Under the pieces are notes generated by a model, which saw only the letters and a list, made by a program, of their open reading frames with translations, was not told where the DNA came from and did not search any database. A DNA stretch of 64,000 bases, from the NCBI RefSeq assembly GCF_049243985.1, contig NC_135378.1, positions 42,256,941 to 42,320,940 of the forward strand. Direction: 5' to 3'. Source of the stretch: Paroedura picta. Its lineage: Eukaryota; Chordata; Lepidosauria; Squamata; Gekkonidae. The number at the start of each line of letters is the position of its first letter. Position 1 is the stretch's first letter. This document shows positions 23,784 to 35,704 of the stretch, piece after piece. The position numbers and the translations under genes were made by a program.

Positions 23784-24218
23784 TGTTGTTGTTGTTATGT
23801 GCGAAGTCGTGTCCGACCCATCGCGACCCCATGGACAATGATCCTCCAGGCCTTCCTGTCCTCTACCATTCCCCGGAGTCCATTTAAGTTTGCACCTACT
23901 GCTTCAGTAACTCCATCCATCCACCTCATTCTCTGTCGTCCCCTTCTTCTTTTGCCCTCGATCTCTCCCAGCATTAGGCTCTTCTCCAGGGAGTCCTTCC
24001 TTCTCATGAGGTGGCCAAAATATTTGAGTTTCATCTTCAGGATCTGGCCTTCTAAAGAGCAGTCAGGGCTGATCTCCTCTAGGACTGACTGGTTTGTTCG
24101 CCTTGCAGTCCAAGGGACTCGCAAGAGTCTTCTCCAGCACCAGAGTTCAAAAGCCTCAATTCTTTGACGCTCGGCCTTCCTTATGGTCCAACTTTCGCAG
24201 CCATACATTGCAACTGGG
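23784..24218 (-). mobile_element. BovB/RTE LINE, 5'-truncated 3' end
   Basis: Minus-strand insertion flanked by an exact 11-bp target duplication, ACAAGAGACGT (23773-23783 and 24219-24229), with a (TTG/CAA)n simple tail at its 3' end. It encodes the C-terminus of the RTE ORF2 without a stop for about 140 codons: MYGCESWTIRKAERQRIEAF, LWCWRRLLRVPWTARRTNQS, YFGHLMRR, then GRQRMRWMDG and the end RTRLRT. BovB is abundant in squamates and has moved between vertebrates horizontally. The open frame and intact duplication imply a fairly recent insertion. Confidence 0.93.
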
Positions 24219-24229
24219 ACAAGAGACGT

Positions 24230-25136
24230 GCGTGTACTCAAAATCGTCTCCTCAGAATAAAACTTTATTTATTCCCTGTGCTCACAGCAAAGGCGAGCTA
24301 TAAAAATTATTATTGTGCCACTGGAATCAAACTGCCCTCTGAGAAAACAACCTCAAGGATAAGGAGGTAGCACATGATTTAATTTTGCCACAGATCCCCA
24401 GGGCAGATTATCTCTAGATTTGGGGAAGAATGTCACACTTAAAGAGGGGGTTGCGATGAGGTTTTAACTCATTTTGGAAATGCAGCAGGGCACTGTCATA
24501 AACGGCACAGACTCAACGCTGTATCTTAAGACAACACACACACACACACATATATACATACACACACACACATGCATACATACTCCCTTGCACATTAAAG
24601 TTATATACTGGAGTTATTAAGGGAGATAAGATGACACAGGCATCTTGCAACTGAACATGGAAAACCAAACCCACATCACTACTATGGCTGTATTTACTAC
24701 TTGAAATTAATGTTTCTACTGAGTAAGATTTCCAGGGGCATTGAGGCTCTGTATCACATAAAGAAAAAAGGATACTACATAAATAGCACAGCTTTCTATT
24801 TCTTTCATATTTTGCTTGAGTCCATTTTTCCTTATGGATTAGGCACTCACCTTTTTTCCACTGCAGTCAGTCTGCTGATGCTTTTAAATCGTCCTTTTTT
24901 ACAATGGTCCTAAGGCACTGAAAATCAGTGTTGAGGAAGTCTCAAAATCTAATGGAATGGCCTTGAAAGCTCCCAACTCTTACCATTTCCATTTGTGAGC
25001 TAAAGGGTGAAACACATTTAACCCACACTTTCAATTTAAAACTCTATTTTGGAAAGCAGACAGAATTGATATACCTACAGCATCCTTCAAATCAAGACTA
25101 ACTGGTAGCCCTAATCTAAGGCTCTATTTTCCATCA
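24230..25136. other. Intergenic with microsatellite
   Basis: No gene seen. A compound CA/TA microsatellite lies at about 24533-24582. Confidence 0.6.
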
Positions 25137-25196
25137 CAGTCCTATGCATGTTCATTCAGATAAAAGTCCTACTCTGTTCAATAGGATTTATTGCCT
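25137..25196. repeat. Short palindromic CAATCCTA repeat, half copy
   Basis: Reads CAGTCCTATGCATGTTCATT, one arm of a roughly 80-bp near-palindromic repeat family seen again at 27676, 54951 and 56216. Confidence 0.45.
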
Positions 25197-25852
25197 ATTG
25201 TACATGAGATTACAGATGCTTTTTTTTAGTTTACACATCTCCATGTACACCTTGCAAGAATATATGTTAACAAGTGAATGGGACACATAGTTTAAGGATG
25301 CATGATAAATTATTTTATACTGCTTACCCCCCCCCCCCCACACACACACACTGTGGATAGAATCACAAGGTTCTCTCATAGACCTTTTAAAACAGCCATA
25401 CAGCAAACAGGAATCAAAGCCAAAATTTAAGGAATGAACTGAGTACATCAAACGTATGTCTGAGGTCAGTGTCTCATATGCACATACGTGAATAAGCAGG
25501 GGACTAGCAAAGATAGGTGAGGTGTGTTGTATTTCCCCTAATATTCCCCTCCCTCACTGTTTCTCCTTGACCTTTCCTGGCAGCCCTCACAACCTCTCCA
25601 CTTTTCTTTCTCCCCTCTCTTCTTCTCACTAATCATCCAATCGTACTTTACCTGCTCCTATCTTCAGCTCTTCATGCTTTCCTCACACTGGTAGTTTCTC
25701 CTCACAAATTGCCCAGTGTCCACTGCTGGGCTGGGCCTCTCCCCCCAGGAGACATAACAGGGAGGAACCAAACTATTCTGGCTTCTAGGTCCACATCCAC
25801 TTCCTGTGGCAGCACTACTGAGATGCCTTGGCACTGCTATGTTGGTCTAGAG

Positions 25853-26270
25853 CAGAGATTCCCAACCAGGGGTCCGCATGTGTGTCTGCAATCTTTCCCT
25901 TCTTCCCTTAATGGCCTTGATCACAAGCCAGGCAATGGCTGTCTCCACCGAGGACTCGGTGGTTAAGCCATGAGTAAAAAAACGAAAGGGGGGAGTCAAT
26001 TGGGTTGTGGTAGTGGTGGTCCGGGCTGTCTTCTCGACTTCTACCATTCTTTCAAGTTAACATGAGGAAGAGCTGCCACAGTTGTAGTAATAGCGGGAGG
26101 AGGGTGTGAAAGGAGGGCAAGGGGTGCAAATGGTGCTGTCATTTCTGGTGACATCACTTCTGGGGTGTGTGGCGGGGAGTGTGGCCAGCTGACATCACTT
26201 CCAGGCATCCTTGAAGCCTGAAAATTTATTTCAGGAGCTCCTCCACAAGTTTTTTTTAATTCAGTTAAAA
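25853..26270. mobile_element. Decayed hAT-type element
   Basis: Left end CAGAGATTCCCAACCAGGGG resembles hAT ends, and the right part carries GCCTGAAAATTTATTTCAGG and AGCTCCTCCACAAG, seen in reptile hAT MITEs. Boundaries uncertain. Confidence 0.4.
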
Positions 26271-26394
26271 TAAGCTTGGACTGATGCCTCCTCAAAATGT
26301 TTTGCACTTTTATCACCTTATTATGCTGCATTAGCATCTCTCATCATAACCATTGTTATCTCCTCTTTACAATGCATCCAGAGTAGTGGCTAGA

Positions 26395-26545
26395 ATGTTG
26401 GGACAATGAGTGGGGAGACTGTACCATACTCCTATTCTTCTAGGAGGCCTCTCAGGCAAACCTACCACACAGGGTTGTTGTGAGAATAAAAGGGAAGAGA
26501 AGCTATAATTGGAAGAAGGGTGGGATAAAATGAATGAATGAATCA
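26395..26545 (+). mobile_element. tRNA-derived squamate SINE, diverged
   Basis: Contains GTAGTGGCTAGAATGTTGGG at the head and ACACAGGGTTGTTGTGAGAA in the body, ending in (GAAT)n. This is the same SINE family as at 28911 and 33645. Confidence 0.6.
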
Positions 26546-26670
26546 TGTCTCCTCTATTATGGCTAATTAACTGATTGCCCCAAATACAACTAAAAGATGA
26601 CACATCCAATGCAGGATTTAAACTATCAGCAATAAATAATGTAGTATATACAGTACAAGCTGAACACTTA

Positions 26671-26878
26671 CAGTATTTGCTGGTGTATAAGACTACTTTT
26701 CCCCCTGAAAAACATGCCTCCAAGTGGGGGGGTCGTCCTATACGCCAGGTGCACTTCAGTTGGGATAGACATAGCTGCCCATAGTGGCTATAGTACTGTA
26801 ATGTAATGTAACAAACTGAGTGGAAATGTTGGGGGGTCATCTTATACGCCCAATCGTCTTATACGCCGGCAAATATGG
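26671..26878. mobile_element. Tc1/mariner-like MITE with TA target duplication
   Basis: The 208-bp element has inverted ends, CAGTATTTGCTGGTGTATAA and (reverse complement) CCATATTTGCCGGCGTATAA, each bordered by TA (26669-26670 and 26879-26880). The ends extend inward with GACGA/GACTA. No coding capacity. TA flanks favour Tc1/mariner over hAT. Confidence 0.7.
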
Positions 26879-27675
26879 TACATAAAATATAGAAAAAGTC
26901 CTGCTGACTTCACTCAGCTTGATCAAATAATAGCTTGTAGCATTCTGTTTCTGGTTTACAGAATTCAAAATGGCATGAAGGGACAAGGAAATATTGTACT
27001 CAAGTTACTACTGAGTGAAAGAGCTTCTTTATATAACATGGTAGAGTATTTTTCTAGCCTCTTCTGTGCTTAACCACAGTTAGGTATGGACTGAGTCTTA
27101 GACCACATCTTGATAAATGTGAAATTTTAAAATAATTTTAAGTTTTAAACTTCAGATAAACAATATATGTAAAGTCTCTGTCACAGGCTTACTTGGAAGC
27201 AAGTCAACAAGGTTTAATTATAGGTAGGTAGCTGTGTGTAAGATTGTAACCTTAAGAACCCTAAAGGGCAAGTAAGAAATAGAGTTTTATAGATATAAAA
27301 ATTATCCTTTGGATGTATTCCACAGTACAGTTATGATGGTAGGCTATATGCTATTTTGAGTTTATTACTCTTAAAGCTTTTAAAAAAGAACTACTTTCTG
27401 ATTTAGTAACATAACTTATGTAAATGACCATGAAGTTAACCAACAAACTGACATTTTTTTGTGCTTGTCATTGTGGTATCCTGCAGTGAAAAAAAATGGT
27501 TTAGTATTCAAACCTTGTATTTCTGATGAATACTTGACATTTGGTCTAACCTTATGATCTACCAACAGCTGTTAACTATGACAGCTCAACTTTCAGAGGC
27601 TGTGTTCTCCTGATTACCAGCTGCTGGGGACATTAGGGCTGACAGAATACAATCCAAAAACGCTACCTTAATAGT

Positions 27676-27746
27676 GCAGTCCTAAAAACACTTTCTTGGG
27701 AGTAAACGCCATTGAATTGACCTGAGTAGAATTCTGCTTAGGATTT
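27676..27746. repeat. Short palindromic CAATCCTA repeat
   Basis: Starts CAGTCCTAAAAACACTTTCT and ends CTTAGGATTTTG, with TGGGAGTAAACGCCATTGAA in the middle. The outer arms are complementary. Family of about 80-90 bp found four times here. Confidence 0.6.
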
Positions 27747-28020
27747 TGTTTGAAGAGCATACTACCAAAATGTGTGTTATCTTTCCATGTAAGGAAGTTT
27801 CAACTGAAGTACTGAGGTGCTAATTTTCAATCTATATTTCCCAGAATGCTATTTTGATAGGCTGTGCTTGTTCCCAGAACCTGAAAAAACATGCATCATT
27901 TTGAATCTTAAAGTGCCACTCCTCATGTTCAAGTTTTTACAGAAACTGCTTGAAATGCTTCTTTTAAAAAAGGTTTTATTTAACTTTATATATGTATTTT
28001 GTATGATATATTTTATATGA

Positions 28021-28135
28021 TATTATTTTATTTTTATTTATTTTATTTTACTTATATTTATATACCGCCCTCCCTGGAGGCTCTGGGCGGTTTACATAAG
28101 AACAAAGAACAATACATAAAACAGTCTATAAACAG
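28021..28135 (-). mobile_element. L2-like LINE 3' tail
   Basis: On the minus strand it reads AAACCGCCCAGAGCCTCCAG, GGAGGGCGGTATATAAATAT and an (AAATA)n tail, typical of squamate L2-type 3' ends. Confidence 0.65.
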
Positions 28136-28910
28136 CATTTATTCCATTTTCTTCTGGCTGAAATGGACTGTATAGACCTGGACCACAGAAGATGTCTCTG
28201 CAAAGTGCATGCTTTAAAAAATGTATTACTCAGCAAAAACTTTTTTTCAAGGGAGCACATTTACATTCATCTGAGCAGGTACCTTCCTGAAACCTGCAGT
28301 CAAAAGGCACTTGCAGCTGAGTTGTGAACTTTCTCTTCCAGGCTGCTTTGCCACTGCACAGCAATGACCTGAACCACTTTATGGAAAACTTTACCAAAAT
28401 GTCTTTTTTAGGACTGCCTCTTGCAACAGCCCTGAGAAACCATTTGCAAGTCCTGTGATTTTCTCTTCCTGCAGTAGCCTTTGTTGTAATATGTATAGCA
28501 ATTATGCCTTAATTCTTAGAAACTGAGGGATATTCTCAGAGCAAACATGGATTATGTTCCCTTAACTTGCAGAAATTTTTCTGTGCTTTTGCATCTCTGG
28601 CTGGTGGCCATAAAAGCACATGCCAGAAGCACTGTCTTATTGTGTGGAAAGTATTCATGCTGGCTGGCAACAACTTGTGTGCCTTTATTTGGCAAGCCAG
28701 GTGTGTACACTGAGACCATCTGAATGCTAATACATACTCTTTTACAATGTACAGCTGTTCACTGGGGAACTATTCCCTAATACATATCCCAGCTGCCATT
28801 GTATAGGCCTACCTTGCCAAATAATTGCATGATAATTTATCTTGAATTATTTCCAACTGGCAAAATATATCTAGGGCTTAGTAGCAGTAGGACTGTGGAT
28901 GGAAGAAAAA

Positions 28911-29090
28911 GAAGAGCCAGCATGGTATAGTGGTTAGAATGTTTGCTAAGGATCTAGCAGTCCCAGGTTCAAATTTCTACTTGCACTAGTCATTCTCTCT
29001 ACTTAACATACCTCCCAGGTAGTTGTGAGGATGACATGGTAGGAGAGAATGGTATATAGTGCCTTCAGCTCCTAGTTGCTGCAAAACACT
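28911..29090 (+). mobile_element. tRNA-derived squamate SINE
   Basis: Head GAAGAGCCAGCATGGTATAG then TGGTTAGAATG (A box) and CCCAGGTTCAAATTTC (B box). The body has CTCCCAGGTAGTTGTGAGGA. Copies at 26395, 33645, 50204, 51735 and fragments near 52100. Confidence 0.75.
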
Positions 29091-29669
29091 GGGCAGCCGA
29101 GAGGCAGTCTAGCACTTTCTTATACAGTCACCAATATTTATCCATCTAGTTATAAAACATAGCATCACAAGTTCTTCAAAACCAGAACTGCTACAGCAGC
29201 TAACTGCATTGTGTTACAGCAGCACTCTTTTCTAGATAAAAATGGTGTGGCAGTAAAGAGGCCCTTGATTCCATATAACATTAATAACGTTGTAACTCTG
29301 TTTAGCAACTCCCAAGTGCATTTGGTGGATTTTAAAGCCACAGGGTATGAGCTGGTCATCCTTGACTAACCTCTTTGCTGTACTTCACATTAAAAAGTAA
29401 TTGAACGCATTATTTCAGAAGATGTGCTTCCCAATCCTTATAATAATGTTTTATCTGACTAGGGGTAGGGGGAGCCTTATGTACACTATTCAGGGCAGAA
29501 ATGGTTCTGTTTAAAAAGACAGTTGCCTGGAGACAAGAGCTCAGCAGAAACTGTCAGACATGAAAGAAAAATGGTGTGTGTGAAAAATAACATACAACAA
29601 ATGGCCAATATACATAACATACAGTTTCCTTATCAAAAATTCATTAAAGTTCTGCTTAATATGGGCATA

Positions 29670-29960
29670 AAGGTAAAGGTATCCCCTGTTCAAGCACTGA
29701 GTCATGTCTGACCCTTGGGGTGATGCCCCCTAACGTTTTCTTGGCAGACTCAGTACATGGTGGTTTGCCATTCGCTTCCCCAGTCATTACCGTTTACCCC
29801 CCCACCCCACCCCAACTAGCTGGGTACTCATTTTACCGACCTTGGAAGGATGGAAGGCTGAGTCAACCTTGAGCCGGCTGCTGGGATCGAACTCCCAGCC
29901 TCATGGTCAGAGCTTCAGACAGCAGGTCGGCTGCTTTACCACACTGCACCACAAGAGGCT
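29670..29960 (-). mobile_element. Sauria SINE, near full length
   Basis: On the minus strand it runs from the tRNA-like head (AGCCTCTTGTGGTGCAGTGT, B box GAGTTCGATCCC) through the central GAAGGTCGGTAAAATGAGTA-type domain, here CAAGGTCGG, to the BovB-like 3' end and ACCTTTACCTTT tail at 29670. Confidence 0.88.
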
Positions 29961-31040
29961 TAGCAGTCTTTAAAAGCAGATATTAATATTCTGAAAGCAT
30001 TAATAGATGGATGGCATTCATTGCCTGTTTTATGTGGATTTTTTTGTGTTTATTACGTGTTCAGGAGCTGCCTTATGCAATGGCTTTAGTTGGTTGACTT
30101 TCAGTGGAAGACACACAAAACAGGCTGTTTGTCTTCATGTCAAATAACAACAAAACATTTTATTGACACAGGCCCCAATAATGTGAACAGGAAATCTTTG
30201 AATCTGTAAGTTCTACAGGGCTCACTCCCAAGAAAAGCTTGAGACTTTTAACCTCAACTTACATGAGAAAAAGAGACCATACCTAAGAAAAACCAGCATT
30301 CCTAAAGGTGCCAATTCCAATTTGGGAAATTCTTGTCATCTTAGGGGTAAACCAAGGGAGGAGTGGGATTTGAGGAGTGGGATTTGAGTGCTAGAGAAGA
30401 AGGGATCTCACCCACCAAGTCTGGGTCTTCTACACTCTAATCATCATGACACATAATTGGCTTTTCTGGAGTGTCAGCTATTATACAGTATAAAGTAGCC
30501 AGTCTTGGGTAAGTCATATTTGTGACTTAGTCTGCTGGTTTTTGCTAGGCCTGCTAAATAGTTGCAACTGGGAGTGGTAATAAGTCACTTAGTGGTTGCT
30601 ACTGGGCCTAGACCTGATGAGTCCTCTCTTAAAATGTCAAAGAAGCCTTGATAATAGCCCTTTCACCTCCCAATGCTTTTTACACAGAAATCAAAGCTGG
30701 AAGGTTGGCAATACTGTCTGTCTAGCCATAGCCACTGAGAGCATTTTGTTCCTTAAAGCTATGGAAGTTGCTTCTGTTATTTGGAGGTGCTAACCCCCCC
30801 CCTTTATTTCACATTTTTCAGGGTTTCTCCTCCATTATTTCTCATCACAGCTGAAGGTTATAATTTACAAGAGTATAATTTACAACTCTAAAGTTTGTTC
30901 AGCTTATCACTAATAGAAATGAAGCCTAAATCACACTATTGGGATTGACGTAAATTTATCCCATGCTCACCGTTGTCCTTCTCTCCTTTAGTCTATAATT
31001 TGTAACATGATAGGAGTATGAATCTTTCATGTTCATTTGT
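29961..31040. other. Intergenic, nothing recognised
   Basis: No gene or clear repeat between the two Sauria SINE copies. Confidence 0.5.
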
Positions 31041-31335
31041 AAGGTAAAGGTAATGGTAAAGGTATCCCCTGTGCAAGCACCAGATCATGTCTGACCCTTG
31101 GGGTGACGCCCTCTAGCATTTTCATGGCAGACTCAATACGGGGTGGTTTGCCAGTGCCTTCCCCAGTCAATACCGCTTACCCCCCAGCAAGATGGGTACT
31201 CATTTTACCGGCCTCGGAAGGATGGAAGGCTGAGTCAACCTTGAGCCGGCTGCTGGGATTGAACTCTCAGCTTCATGGGCCGAGCTTTCAGACTGCATGT
31301 CTGCTGCCTTACCACTCTGCACCACAAGAAGCTCA
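31041..31335 (-). mobile_element. Sauria SINE, near full length
   Basis: Minus-strand copy with head near 31335 (GCTTCTTGTGGTGCAGAGTG), B box GAGTTCAATCCC and tail ACCTTTACCATTACCTTTAC (31041-31063). An extra tail unit is present. Confidence 0.88.
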
Positions 31336-31539
31336 TATTAGTTTGTAAAGTCCTACCCAAATTATTAACAGTTGAGTTAGCAACATCAAGAATTGTGTTC
31401 AAATTAATTTCTTTATATTTAAAAGAAATAGTCTCATCTTCCAATTTGCTACAACTTGTCTCCTCAAACAGATATAACTTTACATACATGGGAGCTTGAT
31501 GAGCAATCTGAAATCTAAATGTAGATCTGAATTGGTCTA

Positions 31540-31920
31540 GATGGGTAGCAAACCTTCTCAGTTGTGGCACCAAAATTGTGGAATGTCTCTCATTATGATT
31601 GCCTTTCACCAATTATCAAGTGGAAGCTTATCTGTTTTATTTTGCATTCCCTCACTGAGTCTATTTGTCTATCTCTCATTATCATTGTCTCCTACCAATT
31701 ATCAAGTGGAAGCTTATCTGTTTTATTTTGCATTTCCTCACTGTTCTCCCCTTCTTTGGGTTTGTGGGTTTTGTTTAACTGTTGTTTTTGACTGTTTTTA
31801 TATTGTGTATTTTTTAAAAGCTTGTTTTAATTATTTTGATTGTTCTTTGCCATGGGGACACTGAACTGGAAAGGTAGCACATGTTTTAAGTTACTTAAAT
31901 AAAAATTAGTTATGTACTTT
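31540..31920 (+). mobile_element. L2-like LINE 3' end with internal tandem duplication
   Basis: Encodes the APKLWN segment seen near the end of L2-type ORF2, followed by 3' UTR ending TAAATAAAAATTAG. A block of about 85 bp, from TCTCATTATGATTGCCTTTC to TTTTGCATTCCCTCACTG, is repeated in tandem (about 31590-31672 and 31675-31743) with few differences. Confidence 0.6.
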
Positions 31921-33253
31921 GTAAATAACATCTAATTTTTTATCACCAATTGTATAAATGAATTCTAAACATAAGAGTTTAACTAATTTTCCATTTCTCC
32001 TATCAACGTGCAGCAGAAAAGCAGATCCACTGTTACTGAAAAGTCTGCTTTCTGGTTGTACTGAAGTCCTACCAAATCTTTTTGTTTGAGAACTTTTCTG
32101 TTTAAGCTGCTTTCAGCTATGGCTTCAGCTCCACAGGGAAGCAAACCAAAATATAAAGACAGAATTAAACTCTTTCTTTTAAGAAAGAGCCTGGCTTAAT
32201 CCCAGTGCTAGGGAAGAAGGGCAAACACAATTCTTTAATCAGAACACCAGGAATGGGGATTTTAAACTATGCCAGGTTAAACAGAAAATATTTGGTAAGA
32301 CTTCAATTTGTTATATAGCCTATAAAATTACTGGCACTCCTCACAAGAAAGTCTGTTAAAAACTACTTTAAAAACTCACCACTGAAAGACTATGGAAATT
32401 GGCAGGGTTAGACAGGAGCACAGCAAGTCAGAAGATTTATACCACTAGGAAAAACTTTATTTAAAAATTCTAAAAACTATTTTTTTATATATTATATTTT
32501 TAAGCCACCACTCCCAGTACTAGTGCACAGAGAATATATTTTCATTGTGCATAGGTAAACCAATTTGATGTAAACTGCACTAGATCCTATATATATACAG
32601 CATGCTTGTGCAGCCTTCTGTATGGTGCCATTAATAACATTCCTCTAAATTGATCTTCCACCTGCCATGAACTTTTGAAAGGGATTTGTTTTTACAGCAT
32701 CATGTGCAAAGAGAAGCAACTGAGGAAAAGACCAGTGTTCGGATGATAAAATTAAATATGATTTACATGTGAAAAGAATGATGCATGAAAATATATCTAA
32801 AATATAACCATAACCTTTTGAAGGCCTTGACGAATTTGTTCATAATTGAATAAAGCTTCACAAATGTGATACGTACTCTTCTTTCTATGATGTAAGCAAA
32901 TCCATTTACATTCATACAAACTCAACTTAAAAATGAACATATGCTTAGTGGATTAAAGACAGAGCTTTTCCATGTTTCTCTTCCCACATTTTAATATTCA
33001 AGAAGCTGGTAGACTGTGACAACCAATACTGAAAACTACTCATTTCTAAACCAAGAAGTGATATACTGATAAAAAGCTCGGCCAGCAATTCATTCACACT
33101 ATTCTTTTCACTATTGTACTATTCTCACTTCCATAATCAGTGAGTGTTCGCACCCAAATACTGAAGAAAGAAAATTTAGCTCAGAACATAATTTTCAAAC
33201 ATAAAGGGTGTTAATAACTGATCATTGCAACAGAACTATACAATTCCTCTTAA
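31921..33253. other. Intergenic, nothing recognised
   Basis: AT-rich DNA. No gene or clear repeat seen. Confidence 0.55.
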
Positions 33254-33535
33254 GGCAGAGTTTCCCAAACACAATACTGAGATACTGTATGGTACTGTGA
33301 AGGCCCCTCAATGGTACTGTGGCATGGGGTTTTTCGAAACAGCAGTTGGGGAGAGCCCTACCTCCCTGTGGCTGCCATCTTTGGCTCCAAGCAAAGAGGA
33401 AAGAAAAAGAGAGGTCCATCACATAAGGTAAAGTGATGCTTAATTTAAAACATGTATAAAAATGAATTAACCCATTCAGGAGACCCAGGGCAGTAAAGAA
33501 ACCTCAGGGTCTTCATGAAATCCTGGTTGAGTCTA
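33254..33535. mobile_element. Decayed hAT-type MITE
   Basis: Left end CAGAGTTTCCCAAACACAAT, right end GAAATCCTGGTTGAGTCTAG. The right end matches the CAGCCTTTCTCAACC-family pattern (mirror of CTAGACTCAACCAGGATTTC). Boundaries approximate. Confidence 0.5.
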
Positions 33536-33644
33536 GTGAAAAGATATTCTGGTGCTGATGTTCTAGCCTCCATTGCTTTATGAATTTAAGTGTTTTTATT
33601 ATGAAGTACGATATGAAATTTGTATTGATTATGAACATCAAGAT

Positions 33645-33875
33645 AATATAGAGTAGAATTAAGAGTACCAGGATAAGATTTGGAAAACCCAAGTTCAAAT
33701 TCCTTTGGAAGCTTGCTGAGTGACCTCGGAAAGGCACCCATTCTCTGCCCACTTCTAACCTACTTCATGAGAGTTGTCCTGAGGATAAAATGTCCTGAGG
33801 ATAAAATGGAAACCAAGACACAGGTACTTTGGATCCCTACTGGGAAGGGAGGTAGGGTATAAATGAAATAAGTAA
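33645..33875 (+). mobile_element. tRNA-derived squamate SINE
   Basis: Head with AGTAGAATTAAGAGTACCAG and CCCAAGTTCAAATTCC (B box), body GGAAGCTTGCTGAGTGACCT, tail GGGTATAAATGAAATAAGTA. It carries a small tandem duplication of TCCTGAGGATAAAATG at about 33778-33809. Confidence 0.75.
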
Positions 33876-34179
33876 CGCATAATCCAGGTTACTGTGTACT
33901 AGTTACCCTTTGTCCACTCTGTCATACTCTCATTAAAGTTAAAGATGTACAAATATTTCAGAATATAGATTGCAATCTACATGTGTATGTGTGGAAATGT
34001 TGATGGTAATTACTATCATTAACCTCACAAAGAATTAAACCTCTCTTCTCTCAAGCATGATGATTTCTGTTTTTTACCTTTTGTACAATGCGCACACAAA
34101 CCCGTCCTATGCAGTAATGCAATATTGCAATATTGAATGGGATAGGTGAATTGTTTGTCTACTATTGGTCCCCTATTCG

Positions 34180-34740
34180 AATCATAAAGCTGGAAGGGCC
34201 ATACAGGCCATCTAGGCGAACCCTAGTCCAGCAGTCCCCAACCTTTTTCAGGCTGGGGAGCGGGGTTAGAGGGAAGTGAAAACCAACAAGCACGGCTTCC
34301 TCCTCCTGGGAGCAGGCTGCAGGGGGGGGAGGTGCGGGCCCTGGCATGCCCCTTAGCCCGCTGGAGCCTGCGCCTCCCCCCCGCTACAGCGCAGTGCTCG
34401 CTTCGCCGGGAGGTGGCTGATCACTCCCAGTGCAGTGAGCGCATGCTGGGGGGGGGGGGAGGCGCCAGCACTGCCTTAGTCAATGCAGGATCAGCCTACA
34501 GCATCCATGATAGGTATCTGTCCACCCACTGCTTAAAGACTGCCAGTGAACTCACTACCTCCTTAGTCAGCCGATTCCTCTGCTGAACTACCCTGTGAAT
34601 CCCCCTCATCCTCATCACTTTCCTCTGCACCATTTTGTCCATATCCTTTTTGAAGTGAGGCTTCTAGAACTGCACACAATACTCCAGGTGCAGTCTGACC
34701 AATGTGTTATGCAGAGGGACTATGACATCTTGTAATTTAA
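34180..34740 (-). mobile_element. CR1 LINE 3' end, interrupted by a hAT MITE
   Basis: Minus-strand CR1 3' end: AATCATAAAGCTGGAAGGGC, then after the inserted element CAATGCAGGATCAGCC, CTTAAAGACTGCCAGTGAAC and further into the ORF2 tail (GTCCATATCCTTTTTGAAGT, ACACAATACTCCAGGTGCAG). The order matches the CR1 at 53146. The insert occupies about 34216-34476. Confidence 0.8.
34216..34476. mobile_element. hAT-type MITE (CAGTGGTCCCCAACC family) nested in CR1
   Basis: Begins CAGCAGTCCCCAACCTTTTT. GC-rich interior with a G-run near 34450. Flanks CCTAGTC and CTTAGTC are consistent with a mutated 8-bp duplication of CR1 sequence. It is younger than the CR1 copy that it splits. Confidence 0.65.
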
Positions 34741-34867
34741 CAACAGCCAGTTATGGACTCAAGTTTTAAGAATGAAAGAAACTTTGTAAAATGTTTCCTC
34801 TGTAGCATCTGTCAGCCAGTAGGATGCCTCCCAACACCAAAGAGCAATCTAAGGCCCTTCACCATGA

Positions 34868-35480
34868 TGGTGCAGAAGGAGGTGTGCCCTCACCAATCAT
34901 TTGGCTTGCTCATCCAATCATCATTAGGGGTTGTGAAATCTGTCACAAAACATCTGTCAAGGAGAAAGGGAGTTTCCTTCCCTCTTAGATTTTCCCACCT
35001 TAACTTCTTAGCTCATGCCAGTCATAGATTCTTCTGATCTGCAGCACTGCTGTACATTAATGTAGAATTTTTTGGGGGAGGCTCTATTTTACCTTGGGTG
35101 GGGAGTGTTCAAACGTGGGTTGAATCAGAGAACCCCCTCTGCAGTTGCAGCCTCTCTACTCTGCCTTTCACAAGCAGACTCGTGACCATTTCATAATGTG
35201 TGCTGGGGCCCATGTAGTTGCTTTGGTCTTTGAAAACTCCTAGGGGGTTGGAAAGACTTCTGCACTACAAGCCCACTATGGATTGGGGCATCACAGTATT
35301 TAAAAATCGCTGTAAAATGGTGATAATGAATAGGTGCTGGTAAGTTTTGTTGTCTAACTGGGCTTTGCAGGTGGAGGGGGGCTGGGGGGGGGAGTCAGCA
35401 GAGAGCAGCTTCTGTACCCATCTGCATGAATTAAAGCAGCAGCTCTTCTCCTACATACCAGGCTGGCTGTAACTGTAAAG
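34868..35480 (+). repeat. Unclassified ~600-bp interspersed repeat, copy 1
   Basis: Aligns collinearly with about 50508-51290. Shared blocks include CAGCACTGCTGTACATTAAT against CAGCACTGTAGCACATTAAA, TTCTGCACTACAAGCC against CTCTGCACTACCAGCC, and GTGATAATGAATAGGTGCTG against GTGATAATGAATTGGTGCTA. I recognise no coding motif or terminal repeat. Confidence 0.7.
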
Positions 35481-35503
35481 GGCATATGTGCACATAGCTT
35501 GCT

Positions 35504-35704
35504 AGAGTTGCCAACTCCATGTTGAGAAATTCCTGGATGTTTGGGAGGGGGGCAGTGGATCCTGGGGATATGAATCAGATATAATGCCATGTCATAAGAG
35601 ACTACCCTCTGAAGTAGCCATTTTCTCCAGGGAAAGTGATCTCTAGTCGGTGATCACTTGTTATTCTGAAAGATCTTCAGGCACACCTGGAAGTTGGCAG
35701 CCCT
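35504..35704. mobile_element. MITE with AGRGTTGCCAAC ends
   Basis: Left end AGAGTTGCCAACTCC and right end AAGTTGGCAGCCCT are inverted repeats. The interior has TTCCTGGATGTTTGGGAGGG and CCATTTTCTCCAGGGAAAGT, matching a widespread reptile MITE pattern that I remember. A truncated start of the same family follows copy 2 of the unclassified repeat near 51300. Confidence 0.65.
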
